Shown one piece after another: positions 47,070 through 60,830 of a DNA stretch of 64,000 bases. Origin of the DNA: Alisma plantago-aquatica (lineage: Eukaryota > Streptophyta > Magnoliopsida > Alismatales > Alismataceae); assembly GCA_963693085.1 (NCBI GenBank), contig OY856409.1:1535743072-1535807071 (forward strand), read 5' to 3'. The first letter of the stretch is position 1, and the number at the start of each line of letters is the position of its first letter. Under the pieces are notes generated by a model that saw only the letters and a program-made list of their open reading frames with translations, was not told where the DNA came from and did not search any database. Made by a program: the position numbers and the translations under genes.

Positions 47070-47482
47070 TTGTAGACATATAAGGTCGGTTATTTGAAAA
47101 AATCAACCCTATAGATCGAGGCGTGAAGCCAAAATCAAGCAAATTTTTGCCGCGGGAAACTGTAATTGGCTTTCTAGTCCAATTGTCTATAAGATCGCTT
47201 ATTTTAGGAAAACCGACCCTATAGAGATACACTACAAGGTCGGTTATTTTAAGAAAAGCGATCCAAGAGGTCTTAAGTGGTGCCCGCGTTTTTGATAGAC
47301 ATATAAGGTTGGTTATTTGGAAAACTAACCCTATAGAGTTACACTACTAGGATAGTTTTTCTAAGAAAACTGACCCAAGAGGTCTTAAGTGGTGCCCGCA
47401 TTTTTTTTAGACATATAAGGTCAGTTATTTGGAAAAATCAACCCTACAAGTAGTGACGATATAACTCATTTCTGTACTAGTG
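47070..47482. repeat. CACTA-like right subterminal repeats
   Basis: A unit containing AGACATATAAGGT(C/T)GGTTATTTG then (T/A)AACCCTA recurs near 47,080, 47,300 and 47,410, with GTGGTGCCCGC between units. It ends in the terminus CTAGTG at 47,482. Confidence 0.75.
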
Positions 47483-50214
47483 TATGTGTGAATTTCCACA
47501 TTAATTAGACAATCTTAAGTATCCTGGTTTATTTTAGGAGAGAGAATATAACTTACAATCCAAAGGGAGAAGAGGAGGTAGGTTACTTCCAAGAAAATCC
47601 AAATTTCAAGAGGAAAACTTAGAGTATCTAAGGGTGGAAGGGAAAATAGGAGGAGTGTGGAGGGCTGAGGACATGGTTGTTGTATACGATCATCAATATG
47701 TCTACCCAAATGTTCCTCATGTAAAAGGCAAGAATGTGTTTGAAGTAGAATTTAAATGGTGAATGGGAAGGGGGGATTTATGGGACAAGACATATTAGGA
47801 TGTTTGGTTTTATTAGTGTAGCATGTACTGGGATAGTGGTATTAGTTAGTGTGTCAAAGGGAAGGAAGTGAAGGGGTACAAAGTTGGATTTTGTGGTATA
47901 TTTGGAGGAGAACTGCCCTAGGCTATAGAAATTGAAGCAAAATCTAGGGTGTTGACATGCACGACGTTATGACCCAAACAATAACAGATTGAGTTCTAGT
48001 AGAAAGTTCATCTTTTTTTATTCTGACTACCTTGAGTATGGTAACATGCTATTGACTCTTATACTCTTCATTAAGTTCATCATTAAAGATAAACTCCTTG
48101 GAGGGGGTTGTTGGAGTGCTTTAGGCTGGGATACAAGAAATATGTCATCTTTAAGCACTACATGATGTCATGTATGAGAAGGGGTGATAAATCCATCTTC
48201 ACTGTTGTGAATAAAAGAGGGATCATCATCACCAATTTCCCTATTTAAATCATCCAATGATGCGCGATAATAGGATCATTACTTAAAATATCATCTATTG
48301 GAGACTGCTAACTCCTGTTATCATCCAAATAGTCGAGATAAACCTCATTCCAACTTAAGGGTTTGTGATCAAATGACCAAGATCTCTCCACTCCCAGCCT
48401 TATAATCATTCACGGCCAATCCCAAGATGAAAACAGGTGGTAGTTTCGAGAGTCCCAAAGGAAAAGCACACAAACAACTTAGGTTGTGGTCGTTGGTAAT
48501 TAGTAGGGTGATCCCTTGAAAAACAAACCACTCCTTTTTTGTGTGAAATTCTTGGCTGGGAAATCCGTGGAGGTTGAAGGGTCTAGGGTATCATTAAGGG
48601 TTCTACATGGTGGGGAGAAAATGTTCAAGAGAACTTAGGGTGGGAGTAGTAGTGAGAGGAGGAGTGGGAGGGTTGACAAAAGAGCCTTCTCTAGATGAAT
48701 TTAATGGTAGGAGGGAGAGGTAGTATGGGGATGTAGTATTTGGTGTCTTATGCATTGGATATGAGAGGATGTCCAAGTGACTTGCATTTTAGAACATGAC
48801 AAAAAGATGGCTATAAGATGAGACTCTTAAAATATATATCCCCTTTCTTCATCTTAAGAATCTAACTAAGGGATATAGAGCAATACATGTAGAAGAGAAT
48901 TTGGCTGGACAAAAGAGATTGCTTATAACGAATTAAAACTTAAAATCGTACCCTATTCCATGATTATAAATCTAGTAAGTCTGGTTTCTTAGATTTTAAA
49001 AACTAGGATAAAATTATAACACATTTACATAATTATGTGCCAATCTTAAATAAAAATTAGGAAATATGCTACACATATTTTCTTTACTAACATAATACTA
49101 AATAAAAATGAATAATATGCTTTGGCATAGAAATTGGTAATTCCATGTCCACAGATACTAATAATGTTCTATCATTTAAATTAACATGAAATTAGTTCAT
49201 TAAATATGTTAAATATGTAAACTGTGGAAATTAGTGCAAAATAGTTATATACAACCTTATTGTAACAATGTGAAATTATAAAGACTCTAATTGAAGATAA
49301 TCAATATATACATAGATAAATTGTCTAAACCATAATGGTGATATAACTCCCAAAAAGAAATTCCAAAATCCAAATGTAATGATAAAAAGTATTTGTTAGT
49401 TCTCAATTAACTTGGGTGTCAAATTTCACATCGTTTGAATGATAATGACTATCTTAATTTTGTTTAGAAAAAATGTGAGTTTTAGTCCAAAAAAATAAAT
49501 AATATATTTAATGTCATCAAAAGTAGAAATAAGTTCCAAATCTGAATTAAGCATACCAAAATTAATATATGTGTGAATTTTCATATTAATTCGATAATGT
49601 CATCTATATGGTTTCTAACCCTAACATGGATCTAAATTTAAATTTTAAAAAGTTGACTAACACCCCAAGGTATGTTTGCGTTCCACATTATTCCCGTTGA
49701 GCAATCAACGATGTTTCCATCTTTTGCTCAATTTGAAGATTTGAAACCTTAATTTGATCCCTACATGTCCTTTGATATTGTTCTTGAAAGATATCTTTTT
49801 TATTGTTTCTCTCACATCTTTGACATTGTTGAATCTTCATTAGTTATATTGATTGGATGTTCCCATCCCTCATATTTTGATTTAGACTTTCTTACTCTTT
49901 TGTATGCATCGTGTGGTGAAAACTAATATAATGTGACATATGCTATTTTATGTGGATGTGTAAATTCCACACTTGATAATGTAAAGGTGATAATTCTTGC
50001 AAGTGATATTACACCTGAAAAAAATGCTCAAATGGAATAATAATGAGACTTTAATGACTTTTGGGATGTGATAATTTGTGATATTAGATCTTCAGACTAC
50101 ACTTGTTGCAATTTATTGTACATGAACCAATATTATATCATAATCATCCATACAACTATGTGCAAGACCAATGGTACAAACACTCATATTGTACGTCTGT
50201 GTTCCCTATTGTGG
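47483..50214. other. Unassigned DNA
   Basis: No recognisable coding region. A patch at 47,560-48,770 is rich in GGAG/GTGG on the plus strand and could be an old reverse-strand retroelement, but I found no motif to anchor it. 48,800-50,060 is AT-rich spacer. Confidence 0.4.
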
Positions 50215-50830
50215 ATATCAGATTTTGGATATCCAAAATTTATACATTCCATCTGAGTTCAACTATGAAATTTTGAAGTAAAAAAATACAACATCCACTT
50301 AATCTAGATCAAATTTTGGATATCGAATTAGGATCTGAAAATTATGAATTGGATATCAGATATTGCTATATCAGCTATGTAAAAAATCCCAATTCGATAA
50401 ATATATACATATATTATTAAATATATATTATTAGTTTTTAAAAAGTTGTTGATTCATTATTCACTTTTGTAAGGAGTTTTGAACTTGCGACCTCTCGGTC
50501 ATACAACATCAACTTTACCACTCGGGCAACACAACATTGATATTAGATATATATTATTTATAAATAGAAATATATGACTATTTTTATCATATATATTTAA
50601 TATAATATCAATATTTTTAATACATAATATATTTATTAATATTAAATGTATAATATTAGGTTCAGATAAGACATTTATTCAAATTTGAATATTATCCATT
50701 CAAATTATATTTGAATGTTATCATATGATATCCATCAGATATTAGATTGGATATCATATTGAATTTATTTTTGGATTCGGATATCGGATATAACATTATC
50801 CTCACTATATTTGATCCATTTACATGTCTA
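50215..50830. repeat. AT-rich region with GGATATC/GATATCA motifs
   Basis: GGATATC, GATATCAGAT and close variants are scattered at 50,210-50,370 and again at 50,720-50,800 around an extremely AT-rich core. The two clusters flank the SINE-like segment and could be ends of one element, but no clean inverted repeat was found. Confidence 0.4.
50455..50540 (-). mobile_element. tRNA-derived SINE-like head
   Basis: On the minus strand TTGCCCGAGTGGTAAAG (50,529-50,513) resembles a tRNA box A. About 21 bases on, GGTCGCAAGTTCAAAACTCC (50,492-50,473) resembles box B, with the spacing of an internal RNA polymerase III promoter. No cloverleaf 3' end is visible, so a SINE relic or tRNA pseudogene is more likely than a functional tRNA. 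Confidence 0.5.
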
Positions 50831-52530
50831 ATATTATGTAAGAGTAAGTAGTGTTGTTAATGATACATCTGAGCCTGTGATCTTGATCACCATGTGATTT
50901 GGAAAAATTGGTTATGGTTCACATTTTGACGGTTAGTGTTGCCTTTGAATTCATACATATTGCTAGAAATTTGAGTTTTGATCAGCTATGTGTTCTAACA
51001 TTTAAAACTCAATTTGTTCCAGTTTCAAACAAATCTATGTCTGACTCAGTTGCCTATTAAACTAGGAAACATACCTAAGTTACTCAAAATTGAACTTTTG
51101 ATGCACCTAGCTTTTAGATCCTAATTTTGACAAATACGAGCTGGCTCTGAGATGCATCGTATGACCAAAATCTGGGCCTAATTCAGTTTCAAATTTAAAT
51201 TTTGACATTGTTGGTTAGATTGAGTTTGAACGAAGTCACCAAAAATGTTGGAGTTGACTAGTTGGATGTTATCAACATATCAGCCTATTCCGACTTGAAA
51301 CTGACATGGACTTTGAGTTTTGTCAAATAAAAAAAAAGTACAAAACAAACACATCTAAATGACATGGCGTTATTAATTGTGTTAACCATTTTGTTGAAAT
51401 TTGTCTAATTAATCGTAGTGTTGTACACTCACATATTGGAAGAGGTTTTAGAAAAGCTTCACGTGAAGCTTCAGTTGATGGTAGGCTAACGGGAAGGAGC
51501 ATATGGAAATATAGTCTAAAAACAGGGAGGTCTTCTGGACTTAGTGAAAGCAGAAAAGATAATCAAGAATGTCAGAAAACAAGGGTGGTATTTGGAAAGT
51601 ACTCTATAGAAAACACTCGGGAAACAGGAAAACAGATCTGGAGTAGTAGGCAGTGAGTCGAGTGACCAAGAGAATGATAGAAGAACGGGCTAGCTTCCCG
51701 GCCCACTAGGCTCGACATCAAACTAAGCAGCAGTCTCAAATGGGCCTCGCTAGACTGAGAGGAAGTTGAACATTCAGTGTCTTTCATTAAACTTACTACT
51801 CACGCTAAGATTTACTTCTTTCAGCCTGTTACAACCACACACAATGAACCGTCAAAAGCAGAAAATGCATGCCACCAATTTTTTTTTTTAGCATTTTGTA
51901 TATACAGCAATGTCAAAATCAATTACATAGACACGACATCAAACACCACATTTATATTCTTATACAGTCTTTTTTTTTTAACATCGGAGGTTGTAGAACT
52001 TCTTAAGAGGGTTCAAAATGTTATACATAGTAACGTTGTGAACCCCAGTGATATAGTATTCAGAGGAATGATTTTACGATTCAGAAAGAATTAGCAGTGC
52101 AACTTGTTGCTCGTCTTTTTTCCATCTCAATCTAATTTTCTTGTTCATTAATTTTCATAAAGTTTTGTTTTCTTGAGCTGGGTAGAGTCATGTTAGTTAT
52201 ATATACAGTAAGGTGGTAGTGCACTCCAAACACTTGTAGAATTTCATGGCAATCAGAGGTAGACATGGAGTCCGGTTGCATTCCACTGCAGCTACTAACA
52301 ATGGTTGGCTGGTGCTAGCACAGGGAGTACATAGAGATTTAGTAGGGGAGTGACCACGGGGAAACGAGAAGGGACTACGTTCTAGGCTCACTAGAATGGG
52401 AATCAAGCCCGGCAGCAGAGCGAACGGGTTAGGCTAGACCAAGAAGAAACTGAGCATCCGATATAATTTGATAAACTTACAAACTTAAAAATTTTCTTTC
52501 TTTCTACCACTAGATCCAAGCGAACTGAAA
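50831..52530. other. Unassigned DNA with two loosely similar segments
   Basis: 51,580-51,800 and 52,220-52,480 share the order GTGACCA...GGGAA, CTAGGCTC, GCCCGGC and CTAGAC(C/T)-AGA-GAA-TTGA/CTGAGCATC, about 650 bases apart, and could be remnants of paired repeats. Nothing between them is recognisable. The frames at 51,572-51,787 and 52,197-52,406 lack domains. Confidence 0.3.
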
Positions 52531-52536
52531 CATTAA

Positions 52537-52832
52537 GGAGCCGTTTGGCCGCCCTTTGCATTCATATACAAATTTCATGTAGATTAGTAGCGAAAAATGT
52601 CATTCGGTATTTGATCTGGTATTTAAACCTTAATTTTACCCAGAAGAATGTGTCTTTCTAAATCATGTCGCTTGCGACGGCAGAGAGAAAGGATGTCGCG
52701 TGGTAGCCAGCCTGATGATCTGCTGTGTAGCAGAGAGGACATTTAATTGTCCAGACAATCACAACTAAAAATCAGTAACGAATTTCTGTGTACCACTCCC
52801 GGTAATTACGATGACGGCGCCCGAACGGCCCA
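52537..52832. mobile_element. PIF/Harbinger-like MITE, 296 bp
   Basis: The left end GGAGCCGTTTGG and the inverted right end TGGGCCGTTCGG match at 9 of 12 positions, and the inner GCCGCC/GGCGCC continues the pairing. TAA flanks both sides (52,534-52,536 and 52,833-52,835). No coding sequence is present. Confidence 0.6.
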
Positions 52833-53459
52833 TAAGGGACTCTTCGGATTCTATCTTTCAAAATCCTCTCCATGTATAAAATAGTAAACAAAGGTATTGG
52901 GAGCAGCCAACACCGGGTGGAAGTGGAAAGGCAAGCGAAAAAAAAAGAACTTGAGGAACTTGCAAGATGAGAGCGAGCTCCAACTTCTCTCTAAGCTAGA
53001 GCTACAACTTCTCTGTAACAGAGCTACAACTTCTTTCTAGAAACTCCACCACCATAACAACAACGATTACTCTCTACTGCTACGACAACAATCCTTAATT
53101 CATACTGCAAGTAACTTCATTGGACACAAACATAGTATGCATAACACCTAGAATTGAAACAAGCACTACCTTAATAGTCGGAGATCTAAGGTGGGATTCT
53201 CAGTGCACAACACATGAGAGAACGGTTATAAACAACAACATTTAAGAGAGATACCAACACATCTGCCTCAAAGAGATTCACTGCCATAGAATTGAAACAT
53301 CAGATTATTGAAGGAATTACACCCACATTCATTACGACATTTAACTGCCTAGCATTTATTTCACAACTACCCACAACATCTACCATATATACCATCCCAC
53401 AAAATACCAACTGCAACAGACTCATCTGGAACTAGCAACACCACCGGAGGAGATACTTC

Positions 53460-55484
53460 TTGCATTCTACACACTTCTCGTCTATTCCCCACCGCAAACC
53501 ACCAACCTTTCCAGAGATGGTCTACCTGGATGTATTCTTAGACAATAGAATGATCAGGTGCATTTTCATTCTCAGATCATGGAGATACCTCAATGTGGAA
53601 ATCAACGGTGGTATCATCCATTTCTATGTGGAATCCACAACCTTCCCCATCAATTTCTACCTCACCCGCAAGGGAATTGTCCAGACTATCCGAGGATGGA
53701 GTGAAATGTGCATCACCCTCAATCTATGCATTGGCTGACATCTTATTCTTCACCCAAGGGGAGACATGAGCATCAACTTGTGGATTACGGACATCAACAA
53801 TCACATCCCTAGGAACATCTGAAGCATGCATCAAATTGCATGATATCAACAATCTTCCTCTAAAGAAGTTACCGACGACACATATATTGGAGATAACATG
53901 TTGGGGGCGATGAACGGGCATCCCGAACCACTAGACGACCAGGAATCCTAGGAGGAAGAACTCACAAACACAGACATCTCTCCGATCAGGGCACGACGAG
54001 AACCTCCACGGTTTGAAGACCCATTTCCTACATGTTTCAGGTATTTTCTAGACCCTACCAGACGATCTCTCTCTAACACATCTTGTGAAAAGATCTCATC
54101 TACCACAATGAATCTTTACCATGATCACCCTAGCGATCCTATTCCATTGACCATCAAATCTCTTCACCATGACCTTGACCATCCATGGAGCCTTGTCACT
54201 AGGAAAAAACCCCACCCACACAATGGAAAATGCCTACAAGTTGGTCACCTCCGTTGGCAATGTCGAAACCATATCCAATTCTTCGCTTTCTCTCGAGATG
54301 GCCACATTGCCAGAATCTACCCACAACCACGTGGGGGATGGAGATCAAACTCCATTCCAACATATGGAACACTTCTTCCATGCTCTAACAACCCACTTGT
54401 GAGGGAATCAACCGCCTTTACATCTACCTCAACTCGTCTGCAGACACACAAAGATGACAATCATATCTTTTACAAAAAGTCATTTTCCCCCTTCTCAGAA
54501 ATCTTACACCACCTGACGATATCTCCACTATAAACCCTACTAAATATATCTCCATGCCTCTCCACTATATTGCACATCCACTACCTTTTAACAAGAAGTA
54601 CTCTTCATCTCAATTGTTATCGACCCGTCCTAACCTGCTTCTGACCCCAAACCCCAACCTCACAAACACTATGGACTTCCCCACCTTGGAATGATCCGTC
54701 GACCTACCCTCTCAAAGCATGTCAATTCTCACAGCTGTCATGGCTCACACCATCCATGTAGATATCCTACAACTCCCATCTCCAGTTGACATTGAAGCCA
54801 TCAAGATCACGAAAGCTATTGCGCTACTCATACCTTCATGTACCATCCTAAAACCCAAGATCCTCTCCCCCACCAAACGCATTCACACTCTACCTAAAAA
54901 CTCCATATTTGAGCATGCTTTGGGACATATGTTCACATTTTCTTGTGGTAATAGCTTTGTCCAAGCACCTATCTCACATTGGAAGATTGAACAAGGTGTA
55001 ACACCTGCAACCACCAGTGCATCATGATGGATTTCCATCACTGATCTCCCACCCCATTTACGGAATGAGGAAGTGTTTCGTGAGACAACACATTTAGTTG
55101 GGGCTATACTCCAATTTATCAGCCCTGACACCCTTGATCCCTGACTATATCAGAGCCTTTTGTGTGTTGTCGATGATGAAGGACACCACTGTCCCTGGTG
55201 ACATCAACATCAGGTGTGAAAACATGATTTACAAAATCAAGCTATGTGTGGAACACCTGTCCACATACACCTACTCCTTCAAAGATCATAAACAACAACT
55301 AACAACATGGTATGAACCTAACCACCATGTAAATATCCACAAACATATGACACTGGTGCATACTTCCATGTCACATAACCACCAACCACTATCCCATGCC
55401 AATGACACTCTGCGACCCATGCAAAGCTTCAAGAAAGCTCGCTCGCACCACAACTTGCCCCATATGCCACCTCCGACCACCTGA
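53460..55484 (+). pseudogene. LINE ORF1, zinc-knuckle nucleic-acid-binding protein, decayed
   Basis: The first fragment (53,460-53,738) contains RSWRYLNVEINGGIIHFYVE and ends LCIG, resembling an N-terminal domain found in plant LINE ORF1 proteins; I am unsure of that match. The key marker is at 54,200-54,340: KCLQVGHLRWQCRNHIQ then FFAFSRDGHIARI, which corresponds to two successive CCHC knuckles (C-x2-C-x4-H-x4-C) in which several cysteines are lost. Later fragments (54,719-55,027 and 55,098-55,484) are in other frames and lack known domains. ORF1 normally binds the LINE RNA to form the retrotransposition particle. Here it is broken by many stops. Confidence 0.65.
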
Positions 55485-56084
55485 ACCGATATCCTCCTAA
55501 CATCCATATGAGCAGGATACATGGATTATGCAGCGAGATGGACCAAGAGACCTTCCAGAAACTAAAGACGACTAACATTGATGATCTTTGAACTTCATCG
55601 AGCCCGACTCTCATATGATCCAATCCAACGAACAAGGATCATGAAGCACTTCAATCCTATGCAGCTCTGCTTTGTACACCTAAATCATAAAAAAAGAACT
55701 TCTTCGCGGTCGATGACAAATTTATGACTTATCATCTACTTACTTCTACTGATGTTGATTCATATCTTGATGTTAGACATACAAATGATCATATAACTTC
55801 AGATACTTCTAGAAATTAATCTCATTCTATTACTTTGACTGGAAATATTAACCTCCTAGCATCATGTGATCACACTGATGATTTTATCTCTTTCTGTAAC
55901 AACATCGACATTAACTTCCCTCTACCAGCGGATGGGGAGAAATTCCTCTCAAACCTCAACACTAAAAACTACTGGGCTGACACCTATTCTAAATACCGGC
56001 ACACATCTTGAACCATCCAATATACAACCCAAGAACCTTCTTGCACACATATATTTGCAACACAACATGAACATTTTAACCTAG

Positions 56085-59000
56085 AACATATGTGGGGCGG
56101 CATCACCCAGTAGAAGAAGAGCCATTAGAAACAACATTTACCAACATTGCATCAACCTCATTACCATTCAAGAAACCAAAACCACCCTCAATGCTTTCCA
56201 ACTTAAGTAACTGGGGGGTCGACACATTAACAAATGGATCCAACACCCTCCCACTAGTTACAATGGTGGCATTCTTATAGTATGGAACGACCACGCATAC
56301 CACTCCACCCTATCCACCATTCTTAATTATAGCATCACGGTTCCATTTCTACATATCATTTCCAACTAGACATGGCTTTAAACATGTGTATATGGTTCCC
56401 CTAGACCTTATAAAGCACCTTTCATAGACGAACTGAACTGTTTGGATGCATAACACATGGATACTCCATGGATCATTGGTGGAGACTTCAATATGGTCAC
56501 ATGCCCAGAGGAAAGATCTCATGCTCAATCACTGGGTCTTACAATGATACCTCATCATGACACTCTTTTCAATACATACACCACCACACATAACCTATGA
56601 GACCTTCACTCTAGCATCGTCTGTTGGATGTGGCACAAAGGTATGTCCTGAGCCAGACTAGATAGTTTTTTATGCAATAATCTATGGACACAACTACAAC
56701 CGGGGGATCATACATCTCTCGTTGCATCCAACCTATCTGATCACCTTCCTATTCTTCTACAAACTCAACTCACTCAATGGGGATGTAATCCCTTTCACTT
56801 CGAATGATTTTTGTCTCACCACCAAGATTTCACCTCTATGATCAACAAAGTATGGAACAAACAGCCTTCCACGGACAACCCAGGATACGACACCACAAAC
56901 TCAAGTTACTCAGACCTATCCTCACAAAATGGAACCACACATAATTTAGATCCATCCCTAAGATCATCAAGAGAAAGGAAGAACAACTCCTCATCGCCTT
57001 ACAACAATCTATGGATGCACACATGTCACTTACCCTAAAGATCAACACACTCAAAGACCATGAAAAAATCATATGGAAACAATGAGCTAAAATCAAGTGG
57101 CTGTAGGAGGGAGATAGGAACAAACAAAAAATTCCACTCGACCTGCAATACCAAGCGTAACCACTTGTTGATCACCAACATTGATGGTAATGATACTTCC
57201 ACTCAACCCATACACACCCTCACCAATCACTTTATCAACCTTTTTTATAATTTATACAACAACAAACATACATTACATCAATGGATATCGATATACTGGG
57301 ATAGACTTTTCACACACAATATCCCAACCATTGATAATATCCTTGATCCCTTGATAGGGAAATCCAAGGTGTGATGGAGCAATTAGGACTGGACAAATCA
57401 CCTGGACTGGATGGATATGACATGTCCTATTATCGAGCAACCTGGCCCATCATCAAGGAGGATTTCACCAAGACACTTACAGAGATACACTGACTACATA
57501 ACATCAAATGTCTTCTCACACCCATTAACCACACCCATATAGCCCTGATCCTAAAAATAGATCATCCAAACTCCATCTGAGATTACAATCCCACCAGCTT
57601 CATCAATTCCACATACAAGATCATTGCCAAGATACTCAACAGTCGCATGAAACCACTCCTTCACAACATCATTGGCATTTGACAATGTTCTTTCTTGTCA
57701 CATAAGAATATCCAAGATGCATTCATCATGGTATAGGAAACAATACACACCTTTAAACTAGACTTTGAAAATGTCTTTGACAATGTTAATTGGGAATTTC
57801 TATGAAATGTATGCATGGATTAAATTTCCCTACCAAATGGTGTTCCTGGATACTATCCCACATCAACACTAGTACCTTTGCGACCCTCATAAATGGGTCC
57901 CCACATGGCTATTTCAAGAAAAATAATGGGATTAGACAAGGTGACCCACTATCACCCTAGTTATTCATCATCATCATGGATATCCTAAAGTCACTCACAT
58001 GGAATGACACAGAGGTTAGGTACATCAACAAGCCCAAGGGATGCACACAAAATGTGATAGAATACACAGATGACACTGTAATCGTCATCATCATCAAACT
58101 GAACGACTCAAATGTCATTAATCTCATTAGGACTCTAGTGATATTCACCTAATTATCCGGACTCAAGATCAACTTTGATAAATCCACCATCATATGAGAC
58201 TATATGGACTTAATAGAGAGGGATAAATACACATGTATGCTGGGATGTTGATATGAAACCTTCCCATTCACATACCTCAGACTCCAACTCACCCCAACTC
58301 GTCTACCATGCACTACATGGAACCTGATCATCAACAAATTAAACAACCATGCCAACACATGGGAAAACAACTAGCTATCTATAGCAGGATGGATATCTCT
58401 TATTAACAACTCTCTCACACCCATCATCATCTACTATCTATCATGCATCCCACTCCCAACCATGCTACTTAAAAGCATTGATATAATCTACAAGAAGATC
58501 CTATGGAAACACAAAGGTAAGAAACTACACCTGGTCAAATGGAAATCCATATGCAACCCTAAGGAGCAGGGCAGATGGGGCATCATCAAAATCAAAATCC
58601 ATAGTCTAAGCCTCATACACAAGATCACAAATTCTATCAGTAACAAATATAAAAACTATGGACAAACATCTTCACTAACAAATACCTCTTACAACAAGCA
58701 CCATGGTCCTTCAAAACCAACATGACAACATAACCCCTATTGAAATACTTAGCCAACACATGCCACATCAATTCAAAATCCATCTGGATACAACCTCACT
58801 TATGGAATAACACCAAATTCTAGAATTATCCATGGTGGCATGGGTAGAAGCTTATCAACCTACAACTCCCAAACAGACATATCCCCAACTCACTTATCGA
58901 TCACAACAATTGCCCAACACTAGCCAAGTTGGGGTCTAATAGAGACAACAACCTAAAAAATTGTCTCAGAGAATGCACACACCCAGACACATACTTAGAC

Positions 59001-59524
59001 ATATAGAATTAACTGGAAAATAACATCAACATACACATTGAATGGGTTTGGAGTCTAAAATACACGACCAAACTAGCATATAATAACTTTACATATAGAC
59101 ACAAAACAAGGCAATTCAATAAGATCTGACAAATCAAATGCCCACCCAAACTTCACATTCTGATCTAGATTATCTGTCATGGTAAATTACCCATGGACTT
59201 GACGATGAGACATAGGGGTTTCTAGGGCCCTCTAGATGCTCTCTTTGTAAAAATAACAAAGAAACAACTCAACATATATTCTATGGATGTCACACATCTA
59301 CAAGGATATGGACACAATACACCACATCCAACATGATTTTAGCTGACACCTACCTGAACACCATGCACAGAATACAACACACTAGAAGCAGAATCGATAG
59401 ATATCCAAAACATGACATCTTGATGGTGGCCATTATGTGGGTTATATGGACTACCAGAAACAAAATTATTTTTGATAATGTAACCTTAACCATACAACAT
59501 ATCATTCAACAGATGGATACATAA
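56085..59524 (+). pseudogene. LINE ORF2: endonuclease and reverse transcriptase, decayed
   Basis: The endonuclease part has ITIQETKTTLNAF (about 56,150-56,190), WIIGGDFNMVTCPEERSHAQ (56,468-56,527) with the catalytic GDFN, and RLDSFLCN-like sequence near 56,665. The RT part has KFFHSTCNTKRNHLL (57,130), GLDKSPGLDGYD (57,387), HIALILKIDHPNS then YKIIAKILNSRMKPLL (57,535-57,665), IRQGDPLSP (57,930) and a YTDDT box in place of YADD (58,065). The thumb-like region has LWKHKGKKLHLVKWKSICNP and GRWGI (58,500-58,585). The zf-RVT part has CPPKLHILIW, CSLCKNNKETTQHIFYGC (59,140-59,295) and WVIWTTRNKIIFDN (59,436). The protein nicks target DNA and copies LINE RNA. Stops and frameshifts throughout show it is inactive. 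Confidence 0.85.
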
Positions 59525-59940
59525 AACCATGATTTTTTATGTATCAAGCTACAACAAGAGAACGGGGACAAAACCCACAAGGACCCATACAACCAGACGA
59601 ACGACCATAGCATCACAAGAACATTGAAGTTTGGATAGATTGAGGGAGCAGGAGAAAACTGAATATAATTGAAGGAACCATCATGAAGACATAGTAGGGA
59701 GAAACCCACTCATGGATGATGAAAATTTTTTAGGATGATATTATGATCAAGATTATATGTAAATTAATCCCAAAACACTAGCACTTGGAGATACACAAGT
59801 TGTGAATGAATCCCCCATTTTGTTGATATGTACCTCTTAGGAACTCTTATTATTATTCCATATGTTTTACCTCTATTTCCCCAGACTTATTGCAGTTTAC
59901 ATAAGTCCATATCAATACAAGGAACTAAATATAAAAAAAA

Positions 59941-60157
59941 AGTGTAAAATGGCAGTGACTTGCCCAAAAAAAAGTCAGGACGGAGCTTCCATGTGGCAGT
60001 TTTGAAACACTTTACATTTAGTTAACTTGCAGGTTCCACCTTTTTGTATATTAAACTTAGATACTTCTTTGTGATTATTAATTTAGAATGTAATTTTGCA
60101 TACAAATTACTATGTTCCAAAATGATGGTACTCAAACTAGGCCTAAGAGAAAAAAAA
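59941..60157. other. Short spacer
   Basis: Unassigned sequence between the LINE 3' end and the minus-strand copia remnant. A second A-run lies at 59,967-59,974. Confidence 0.4.
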
Positions 60158-60830
60158 TGAAGAAATATTTAATAAATAAGACTTTAAGCCTAAGGAAAAT
60201 TCCTTATGCGAGGTACAGACCAAATATCCACACTAAAAACAATAACACCCTTAAGCTAGAAGCCAAGTAATAATCAATGAGGACAAATTTTGATGTTAAA
60301 GAATGTAAATTCTATTAAGAAAGAACCTTCACAAGATTACAATGATTGCCATTGTCTCGCAATACTTTACCCACAATAGATTATGTTAACTCCCTCTTAT
60401 TCTCTCCCCTCTTGCCAATCTTTTGTCTTCCCCTTTCTGGCACAAAGTTGGTGTATAATATTTTTGCAAGTTGGCACACCCCAAACTTACCACATGTTGG
60501 AACCCACATAATTAACACACATGGGCACACCATATCATACATAACTATGTCATATTTATAGTACTCCATAAGACAATCCCAAAAAATAGTGCCAACCCAC
60601 AAAAGACTATACGAGAGGTTAAGAAAAATCTATTATAACGGATAAAAGAGAGACAATGCTAGTAATTAATTAACATGAGCGGATAATGTTAAATATTATC
60701 TTGGGCTACAAGTATATCTAATTTTGGACTTTCTTAATATTACCATATATGATATCCTAAAATCTGATAAGAGGCATTATACTAACGATCTCCACCTTAG
60801 ATCTTATTTTCTAAAGTGTAATTTCTTTTC
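60158..60830 (-). repeat. 3' LTR of minus-strand copia remnant
   Basis: Diverged copy of 61,545-62,430. Alignment is clear to about 60,760 and weakens beyond, so the upstream edge is uncertain. The frames at 60,346-60,561 and 60,381-60,602 are not conserved in the partner LTR. Confidence 0.6.

Larger units (their letters stand above)
43547..47482. mobile_element. Palindrome-packed, non-autonomous CACTA-like element
   Basis: The right end reads CTGTACTAGTG (ending 47,482), which inverted is CACTAGTACAG, a CACTA terminus. Dozens of GTCGGTT/AACCGAC motifs in both orientations fill both sides, the hallmark of CACTA subterminal regions. The left terminus is missing: the copia LTR abuts subterminal sequence (CTGTAGCGTCGGTT) that aligns with the left part of the 4,388 element, so the copia element probably inserted into this one. 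No transposase is present. The middle (44,520-45,110) is GC-rich, low-complexity sequence. Both flanking arrays carry the palindrome core seen in the copia LTRs. Confidence 0.7.
52950..59940 (+). mobile_element. L1-type LINE retrotransposon, decayed
   Basis: The order is that of a plant L1 LINE: a leader with repeated GAGCTACAACTTCT (52,985-53,035), an ORF1 with zinc knuckles, and an ORF2 with apurinic endonuclease, reverse transcriptase and a C-terminal zf-RVT motif, then a 3' end with a short A-run (about 59,932-59,940). The roughly 7 kb length is typical of a near full-length copy. Stops and frame changes occur throughout. The left end is approximate and I found no convincing target duplication. 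Confidence 0.8.

Noticed and set aside
50473..50529. Functional tRNA gene on the minus strand
   Set aside because: Box A- and box B-like sequences are present, but the acceptor stem and anticodon arm cannot be drawn, so a SINE-like relic is the better reading.
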